Positions 1 through 4,689 of a stretch of 10,775 bases of DNA are shown here, piece after piece (within the stretch, counting starts at the first letter, position 1; each line of letters opens with the position of its first letter). The stretch lies in NCBI GenBank assembly GCA_003645745.1, contig QNCH01000039.1, positions 1 through 10,775 on the forward strand, in the 5' to 3' direction. Under the pieces are notes generated by a model. The model was given only the letters and a program-made list of their open reading frames with translations. It was not told the origin of the DNA and made no database searches. The translations under genes and the position numbers were made by a program. Origin of the DNA: Candidatus Omnitrophota bacterium (GTDB lineage: Bacteria; Omnitrophota; Gorgyraeia; B26-G9).

Positions 1-9
1 AAATTATAG
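1..9 (+). CDS. Possible last codons of an upstream gene (lptB candidate), partial
   Basis: The first nine bases read Lys-Leu-stop in frame 1. LptB, the ABC ATPase of LPS export, often lies directly upstream of rpoN and commonly ends in a Phe-(Arg/Lys)-Leu tail, so this would fit. Only two codons are visible. Frame 3 also closes at 21-23, so the identity rests on gene order rather than sequence. Confidence 0.25.
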   Translation, partial: KL

Positions 10-33
10 CTGGCGTTTTTTAGAGGTAAATAA

Positions 34-1473
34 ATGTTTAAACAGCAATTAGTGCAAAAACAAACGCAAAAAATGATTATGTCCATAAAAATGCAGCAAT
101 CAATGCAAATTTTGCAAATGCCTGTATTAGAATTAGATCAGCTTATTGCAGAAGAAATCGCAACAAACCCCGCGCTTGAAGAAAAAGTTATCCAGGTTGA
201 AAATACAAAAGAAAATGCTCGAGAATGCACCTCAGCACAAGAAACACAAGATTCCGCAAACATTGACCCTGTAGCGAATACAGATGAACAAGATATAAAT
301 GCAGAACTTCAATGGCTAAATAATGACGACATCTGGGCGCATAGTTTTACAGATAAAAGTAAAATATCCCGAGAATTAGAAAAATATAATTTTCAACAAG
401 CATTAATTATCGGCACACAAACATTACAAGATGACTTACTGCAACAATTCAGATTATCCAATAACAAACCTGAAGACTTACAAATAGCAGAGCAAATCAT
501 CGGTAATATTGACGATAATGGCTATCTAAGCTGTAGTATAGAAGAAATCAGCCAAACACTACATTGCACAAAAGAACTTGTTGCAAAAATTTTGGAACAG
601 GTGCAAAGCCTTGAGCCAGCAGGCATAGGAGCAAGAGATTTAAAAGAATGCCTGTTGATTCAGTTAAAAAGCAAAGGCAGAGGCAATTCCCCTGAGAGCT
701 TGATTATCAGCAATTTTTTAACTGAGCTTGCAACAAGAAAATATACGAAAATAAGCAAAGCACTAAAAATTTCTTTATCTCAAGTAAAAAAATACGCTTT
801 AAAAATTAGTGATTTAAACCCTAAACCATGCAAAAATTTTTCTCTGCCAGCCCTAAGAATAATACCAGATATTTTTTTAGAAAAAACTCCAGGTGGATAT
901 GAAATAACCATTAATTCCAAACATCTGCAGCGCCTTTGTATTAGCCGATTATACAAAAAAATTCTTAAAAATAAATCATGCTCAAAAGAAGCCATACAAT
1001 TTATTAGAAAAAAATTAGCCAGCGCGCAAGACTTGCTTAACGGCCTTTCATTACGGGAACAAACATTAAAAAAAGTCACAAAATGTATAATAAAACAACA
1101 ACCTGATTTTATTACCCATGGAATAAGTAAACTTAAGCCATTAACATTAAGAGAAATCGCGGAAAAAATACATATACATACATCAACAGTCAGCAGGGCG
1201 ATATCTAATAAATATATCCAGACACCTTATGGCACATTTGCCATAAAAACATTTTTTAGCCAGGCTATTTTCTGCGAAGGAGAAGAACTTTCTAACCGTA
1301 AAATAAAATTAGCAGTTGACGAATTAATTAAAACAGAAGACTCTAAGAAACCTTTAAGTGACCAAAAAATTGTTAAACTTCTTGCAGTAAAAAAAATGCA
1401 AATTTCCCGCAGAACAGTAACAAAATACAGAAACGCACTCAAAATACCCGCAGCTTCACTGAGAAAAAGATGA
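34..1473 (+). CDS. rpoN: RNA polymerase sigma-54 factor RpoN
   Basis: Sigma-54 directs RNA polymerase to -24/-12 promoters and needs an AAA+ enhancer-binding activator for open-complex formation. The 479-residue length is normal. Residues 1-50 are the Gln-rich region I that contacts activators, with the typical QSMQILQMP and NPALEE elements. An acidic, low-complexity region II spans about 51-115. The core-binding domain covers about 120-300 (NIDDNGYL near 158-165, LEPAGIGARDL near 193-203). The DNA-binding part has the helix-turn-helix at about 371-400 (LREIAEKI...TSTVSRAISNKY, then QTPYG) and the RpoN box SRRTVTKYRN at 458-467, close to the canonical ARRTVAKYRE. The ATG follows an AGAGG Shine-Dalgarno site at 22-26 by seven bases. 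The last 18 bp overlap the 3' end of the convergent propeller gene. Identification is secure; its regulon is not visible here. Confidence 0.97.
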   Translation: MFKQQLVQKQTQKMIMSIKMQQSMQILQMPVLELDQLIAEEIATNPALEEKVIQVENTKENARECTSAQETQDSANIDPVANTDEQDINAELQWLNNDDIWAHSFTDKSKISRELEKYNFQQALIIGTQTLQDDLLQQFRLSNNKPEDLQIAEQIIGNIDDNGYLSCSIEEISQTLHCTKELVAKILEQVQSLEPAGIGARDLKECLLIQLKSKGRGNSPESLIISNFLTELATRKYTKISKALKISLSQVKKYALKISDLNPKPCKNFSLPALRIIPDIFLEKTPGGYEITINSKHLQRLCISRLYKKILKNKSCSKEAIQFIRKKLASAQDLLNGLSLREQTLKKVTKCIIKQQPDFITHGISKLKPLTLREIAEKIHIHTSTVSRAISNKYIQTPYGTFAIKTFFSQAIFCEGEELSNRKIKLAVDELIKTEDSKKPLSDQKIVKLLAVKKMQISRRTVTKYRNALKIPAASLRKR

Positions 1474-2718
1474 TTCAAAAAATCTGCTTTTTTTTGACCA
1501 ACATACAGAAGTGCTATCTAAATTAATCAAGCCAAGCTTTTGCTTATTCAAACCATTTTTATGCATAACCCAAATTTGCGCAGTATTCTTGCCATTGAAA
1601 AGAGGCAAAATAAAGCTCAAATATTCTCCCGTATTTATCCATTGCGGCCTTTTGCCTGCAGTGAAAATTTGTTTCTCCTGAGCCGTCTCAACATCCATAA
1701 TAATCAACCCATCAGATTCAAAAACAATTTCATTCTTTTCCGACCAATCCAAAACACCGGCAGAAAAATTCGTAAAAGAAATTTTTTCCAATTCTAAAGA
1801 ATAAATATCGCCAATCCAAATATCATCTTTTCCATTAAACGCAATCTTTGTCCCTCCTGGTGACCAGGCAAAATTAATCGCGCAAGTTACATCTTCTGTA
1901 GTTATCTTATGCAAATCTTTGCCATCGCCATTCATTACCCAAATCTGGCCAGCTCTTAAAAAAGCAAGATACAGCATATCCTGAGACCATTTTACATTTT
2001 CAATATTGCCGGAAGTAAAAAAAGAAGTTAGTTGCCTGACCATTTTTGTATTTACATCTACTTTATATAAATTAGCTATGCCAGCGTTATCAATACCAAT
2101 AAAAACAACTGTTTTCTCTAATATGTTAAAAACCGGCTTTGTAGCTTTAAAAGACTGGTTGTTAGTTAATTGCAGACAATTTTCTCCACTAACACCTATC
2201 TTCCAGATTTGTCCCTGTTCCTCATAAACAACAGTACGGTTATCTGCTGACCAAACTGCATTGTTGCCTTTAACTAATACAGAATTCCCCAGGCCTTTTT
2301 TACTTACAATATTAATCATACCGTCTACGCCTGTATATAAAGCCTGCTCTGTAGTCGTAAAATAAGTGACCGTTAAAGGCAAGCCGCTGTCTCCTTTAAC
2401 CTGAAAGTTAAAAGTAATATAATAATCCGTGCATGCTAATAAAGGGGCATCAGGTTTAAAAATTAATTTGTTTTTTTCCCAACTAAACTTTCCCTGAGTA
2501 TAAGGAAATATCTGTAAATTTTTCTCCACTGACTTTTTTTGCATTCGGCAATTAAAAACAATTGATATTTCCGTACCTGTATCAACATCTTTCTGCCCGT
2601 ATTCAGGAGAAACAGTAACAATTATAGGCGGAACATCTTTTTCCGCAAAAACATTTTCTGCAAAAAATACAGCTATTGTAACAAAAAATAAAAATAAAAA
2701 AATAGGTTTAATGCTCAT
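1456..2718 (-). CDS. Exported Ig-like/TolB-type beta-propeller protein
   Basis: This is a 420-residue protein with a clear signal peptide: a hydrophobic run at 5-22 and probable cleavage after FAENVFA near residue 25. Residues about 30-123 look like a bacterial Ig-like domain (Big_5/SbsA type: PPIIVTVSPEYGQKDV, IVFNCRM, FKPDAPL, TTTE). Residues about 135-410 form a string of PD40/TolB-type blades, with recurring patterns such as VWSADNRTVVYEEQGQIWKI, FAWSPGGTKIAFNG and IWVMHKNG. It probably acts in the periplasm or on the outer surface as a binding scaffold. It is not TolB itself, because the N-terminal TolB domain is replaced by the Ig-like domain and no tol-pal genes are near. It is the third gene of the GT9-folE cluster, 68 bp after folE with a stem-loop between. 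The ATG is preceded by GGA/GGAG elements on the minus strand. Its 3' end overlaps rpoN by 18 bp. Confidence 0.85.
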   Translation of the reverse strand: MSIKPIFLFLFFVTIAVFFAENVFAEKDVPPIIVTVSPEYGQKDVDTGTEISIVFNCRMQKKSVEKNLQIFPYTQGKFSWEKNKLIFKPDAPLLACTDYYITFNFQVKGDSGLPLTVTYFTTTEQALYTGVDGMINIVSKKGLGNSVLVKGNNAVWSADNRTVVYEEQGQIWKIGVSGENCLQLTNNQSFKATKPVFNILEKTVVFIGIDNAGIANLYKVDVNTKMVRQLTSFFTSGNIENVKWSQDMLYLAFLRAGQIWVMNGDGKDLHKITTEDVTCAINFAWSPGGTKIAFNGKDDIWIGDIYSLELEKISFTNFSAGVLDWSEKNEIVFESDGLIIMDVETAQEKQIFTAGKRPQWINTGEYLSFILPLFNGKNTAQIWVMHKNGLNKQKLGLINLDSTSVCWSKKSRFFESSFSQ

Positions 2719-2745
2719 TTTTTCCGTATATCTCCAGGTTAGGGA

Positions 2746-2782
2746 CTGTAATGGAATAAATGCGACATTTATTCCATTACAG
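2746..2782 (-). repeat. Perfect 17-bp stem-loop between folE and the propeller gene
   Basis: The arms at 2746-2762 and 2766-2782 are perfect complements around a 3-base loop (CGA on the plus strand). The structure starts four bases after the folE stop codon. No T-run follows on either strand, so it is not a classical intrinsic terminator. On the plus strand the arm is preceded by TTAGGGA, resembling the GTAGGGA tag of the REP-like palindromes near 9470. It may be a REP-like extragenic palindrome, an RNA-stability hairpin between cistrons, or an operator. The structure is certain, the role unknown. Confidence 0.8.
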
Positions 2783-2786
2783 CCTC

Positions 2787-3341
2787 TTAAGATCTTAACA
2801 AAGAAAGCGCTTCCAAACGCGCTTTCTGATTTGTTTTAAATACACCGCGCACAGCGCTGGTTACCACAGGCACATTTTTTTTAACTCCGCGCATACTCAT
2901 ACATAAATGCCGCGCTTCTATAACTACCAGAGCGCCAAGCGGCTTTAATCTTTTCATCATTAAATCTACAATCTGAGTTGTTAACCTTTCCTGTACCTGC
3001 ATCCTGCATGCATAAATATCAATAATCCTGATAAATTTGCTTAATCCGGCAATCCTGTCATCTTTAGGGATATAAGCAAGATGCGCACTGCCAAAAAACG
3101 GCAACAAATGATGTTCACATAAAGAGTAAAAAGGAATATTTTTTAACAAAACAATCTGATCATTATTTTTAGCAAAAAAAGGTGTTAATTCCTGTTCAGG
3201 ATCTTTTCCTATGCCTGAAAAAATTTCTTCACACATATCAGCAACCCTTTCAGGAGTACGCAAAAGTTCATCCCTGTTGGGATTCTCGCCAATTCCTTCT
3301 AAAAAAAGTTTTACTGCGTTTTTAATTTTTTCTTTGTCCAT
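2787..3341 (-). CDS. folE: GTP cyclohydrolase I
   Basis: FolE converts GTP to 7,8-dihydroneopterin triphosphate, the first step of tetrahydrofolate synthesis and an entry to other pterins. The 184-residue protein has the full single-domain fold of the bacterial enzyme. The SLCEHH motif gives zinc ligands Cys75 and His78 with catalytic His77, and RHLCMSMRG gives His145 and the third zinc ligand Cys147. RTPERVADM lies near 28-36 and RIAGLSKF near 96-103, as expected for the family. The ATG lies inside the 3' end of the upstream glycosyltransferase gene (31-bp overlap), with a modest AGAAGAG Shine-Dalgarno site five bases upstream, suggesting translational coupling. A strong stem-loop follows the stop directly. 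Together with the pabBC fusion at 7474-9378 it covers parts of both branches of folate synthesis. No residue loss or truncation is seen. Confidence 0.97.
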   Translation of the reverse strand: MDKEKIKNAVKLFLEGIGENPNRDELLRTPERVADMCEEIFSGIGKDPEQELTPFFAKNNDQIVLLKNIPFYSLCEHHLLPFFGSAHLAYIPKDDRIAGLSKFIRIIDIYACRMQVQERLTTQIVDLMMKRLKPLGALVVIEARHLCMSMRGVKKNVPVVTSAVRGVFKTNQKARLEALSLLRS

Positions 3342-4351
3342 ATTTGCTCTTCTTTAATTATCTGATTAACTTTTTCCATAACCTGCCATGCTTCTATTCT
3401 TTTCATACACTCAGCCGGCATAGCTTTAACTCCGCAGCTGCCAACCCGCGCCTTAAGGTAACAAGGCATACACTTTAAACGGTTATTCGCAATAACGCGA
3501 TATTTGCGATGATAAAAAGGATAAAAAATATTAGCATCAGTAGGCCCATACAAACCAACTGCCGGCACCCCCAAAGAACTGGCAAAATGCAGTAAACTGG
3601 AATCTGTGCCAATAAACAAATCCATATTTTTAATTACACTCAAACACCGACTTAAAGAACATTTGTTTATCAAAGATATTGATTTATCTGAAATATCGCG
3701 TACAAATTTTTCTTCCCATAAATTCTTGCCTGTTTTGCCAAAAACAAATACTTTAGCATCCAGTTGCAAATCAATCAAAGCAATCAACTGATTCCATCTC
3801 TCCACAGGCCAGCATTTAAGTGTCCATCCAGCAAACGGCATTATGCCAACCAGTAAATTCGTTTTTCCCCTGTTTGTATTAATGATTAATTTAGCGGCAA
3901 AAGCAATATCCTGTTTTGAAAAAGAAAAATTTAGTTTTGAGCTTGTTTGTTTAATGCCAATTTTTGACAAAAGAGCTAAATTTTTCTCTGCATTATGCAA
4001 ATTATTTTTTTTAAAAAAATATCTTTTGCTTTTAATCTGTTTAGAAATAGCAAAAAAATAATGCATTTGCGTATTGCGCAAAATAATACTTAAGTCAAAA
4101 TGTTTTGCCTTAATCCTGCGGATAAAATACCAATAATTTAAGAATCCTTTCTGTTTATCAAAAGTAATTGCCTGATTAACACCTTTGCACAATTCTACCA
4201 ATTCTACACATTGCAATCCCACAATAAAACTAATTTTCGCTCTGGGGAATTCTTTACGCAAACATGATACAACTATTAAGTCATAACACACGTCTCCCAA
4301 ATTGTTATGACCAAAAATTAAAATATTCTTAAATTTACTGGCAAAATCCAA
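3311..4351 (-). CDS. GT9-family glycosyltransferase (ADP-heptose:LPS heptosyltransferase-like)
   Basis: The 346-residue protein has the two Rossmann-like halves of GT9 enzymes, which transfer ADP-activated heptose or a related sugar to LPS core or other glycans at the inner face of the cytoplasmic membrane. The N-terminal half opens with ILIFGHNNLGDV (10-21). The C-terminal half holds MPFAGWTLKCWPVERWNQL (171-189) and the donor-site motif IGTDSSLLHFASSLGVPAVGLYGPTD (247-272, written here only as a landmark). A cysteine set at 294, 297, 306 and 315 resembles the C-terminal Cys pattern of many GT9 proteins. The start is TTG, supported by an AAGGTGG Shine-Dalgarno site four bases upstream and a near-consensus promoter at 4388-4416. 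It is the first gene of the cluster and overlaps folE by 31 bp. The family is clear; donor and acceptor sugars cannot be told from sequence. Confidence 0.9.
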   Translation of the reverse strand: MDFASKFKNILIFGHNNLGDVCYDLIVVSCLRKEFPRAKISFIVGLQCVELVELCKGVNQAITFDKQKGFLNYWYFIRRIKAKHFDLSIILRNTQMHYFFAISKQIKSKRYFFKKNNLHNAEKNLALLSKIGIKQTSSKLNFSFSKQDIAFAAKLIINTNRGKTNLLVGIMPFAGWTLKCWPVERWNQLIALIDLQLDAKVFVFGKTGKNLWEEKFVRDISDKSISLINKCSLSRCLSVIKNMDLFIGTDSSLLHFASSLGVPAVGLYGPTDANIFYPFYHRKYRVIANNRLKCMPCYLKARVGSCGVKAMPAECMKRIEAWQVMEKVNQIIKEEQIWTKKKLKTQ

Positions 4352-4355
4352 AATT

Positions 4356-4362
4356 CCACCTT
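4356..4362 (-). promoter_or_regulatory. Shine-Dalgarno site fixing the TTG start of the GT9 gene
   Basis: On the minus strand this reads AAGGTGG, four bases before the TTG at 4351-4349. No ATG with a comparable site lies nearby, so the site decides the start. Confidence 0.75.
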
Positions 4363-4387
4363 AACCTGTACATTTCAAATAGACGTT

Positions 4388-4416
4388 ATTATATACTTTT
4401 TACCGCTGTTTGTAAA
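4388..4416 (-). promoter_or_regulatory. Sigma-70-type promoter for the GT9-folE-propeller cluster
   Basis: On the minus strand, TTTACA (4411-4416) and a perfect TATAAT (4388-4393) are separated by exactly 17 bases. The predicted transcript start is near 4381, giving a leader of about 30 bases that contains the Shine-Dalgarno site of the GT9 gene. Confidence 0.75.
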
Positions 4417-4445
4417 GAGACTAATCTGAAATTATTAAAAATGCT

Positions 4446-4474
4446 TTGCAAAAAACTTTATTATGTGGTAAATT
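4446..4474 (+). promoter_or_regulatory. Weak candidate promoter upstream of the stranded TTG start
   Basis: TTGCAA (4446-4451) and TAAATT (4469-4474) are 17 bases apart, each matching four of six consensus positions. It could be the original promoter of the large secreted-protein gene, but the predicted transcript start would fall almost on the Shine-Dalgarno site, which weakens the case. Confidence 0.3.
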
Positions 4475-4480
4475 TTATTT

Positions 4481-4551
4481 AGGAGCTAATTTTGAGTAAA
4501 AGCTGCAATCAATTTATTATACTCACACGTAATTGGTTTATAATTTTATAA
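4481..4551 (+). pseudogene. Stranded ribosome binding site and 19-codon start, probably the original 5' end of the large secreted-protein gene
   Basis: AGGAG at 4481-4485 is followed after six bases by TTG (4492-4494), which opens a 19-codon frame beginning LSKSCNQFII and ending at TAA 4549-4551. That stop lies inside the left arm of the foldback element. The TTG is exactly 183 bases (61 codons) before the TTG at 4675, so it is in the same frame as the 4675-7494 gene. If the element and one TATA copy (168 bp) are removed, the frame runs straight through into that gene as MSKSCNQFIIEKILNMNF. This is the only convincing Shine-Dalgarno site ahead of the gene. The reading as a split gene start is inference; an independent leader peptide is the alternative. 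Confidence 0.5.
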
Positions 4552-4689
4552 CATTTCCCTGCACTGCATATTGAAACGTTCTTCCCTCAACGCAACAAGT
4601 TGCGCCCAAGGGTTGACTTAGGTCAGAACGTTCCAATATAGGGCACAGGGAAACGCCTAAATTTTACAAACCAATTGCGTTTGAGTATA
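4518..4689. mobile_element. 172-bp foldback, MITE-like element
   Basis: Arms 4518-4582 and 4625-4689 are inverted copies of each other over 65 bp, with about 49 identical positions by hand count. The outer 20 bp (starting TATACTCA) and the inner 15 bp are the best conserved. The 42-bp centre carries a perfect CGCAAC-AA-GTTGCG hairpin at 4591-4604. Both ends carry TATA (4518-4521 and 4686-4689), compatible with a TA or TATA target duplication as in Tc1/mariner-derived MITEs such as Correia elements. It has no coding capacity. A short palindrome with the same terminal sequence occurs at 9555-9585. The inverted structure is directly visible; mobility is inferred. Confidence 0.7.
4613..4642 (+). 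promoter_or_regulatory. Candidate outward promoter inside the foldback element
   Basis: TTGACT (4613-4618) and TATAGG (4637-4642) are separated by 18 bases and point at the large secreted-protein gene. The predicted transcript start is near 4649. The -35 matches consensus at five of six positions and the -10 at four. It would give the gene a leader of about 55 bases without a clear Shine-Dalgarno site. Confidence 0.4.

Noticed and set aside
780..1079. Minus-strand open frame of 99 codons inside rpoN, and similar open frames opposite other genes (for example 1540-1797, 3843-4061, 6495-6809)
   Set aside because: They lie entirely opposite well-supported genes, show no recognisable motifs, and are expected from AT-rich lysine- and leucine-rich coding sequence.
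1230..1242. A TGGCAC...TTTGC string resembling a sigma-54 promoter inside rpoN
   Set aside because: The GG and GC elements are only 7 bases apart instead of 10, and the string lies within the coding sequence of a conserved region of RpoN.
1469..1495. Possible intrinsic terminator after rpoN (run of eight T)
   Set aside because: The preceding bases form only a weak AT stem, and the run is explained by lysine codons of the convergent propeller gene on the other strand.
4030..4350. Possibility that the GT9 gene starts further downstream at an ATG
   Set aside because: The conserved N-terminal GT9 motif begins at residue 10, and the TTG has a strong Shine-Dalgarno site and promoter at the right distance, so a later start would remove essential sequence.
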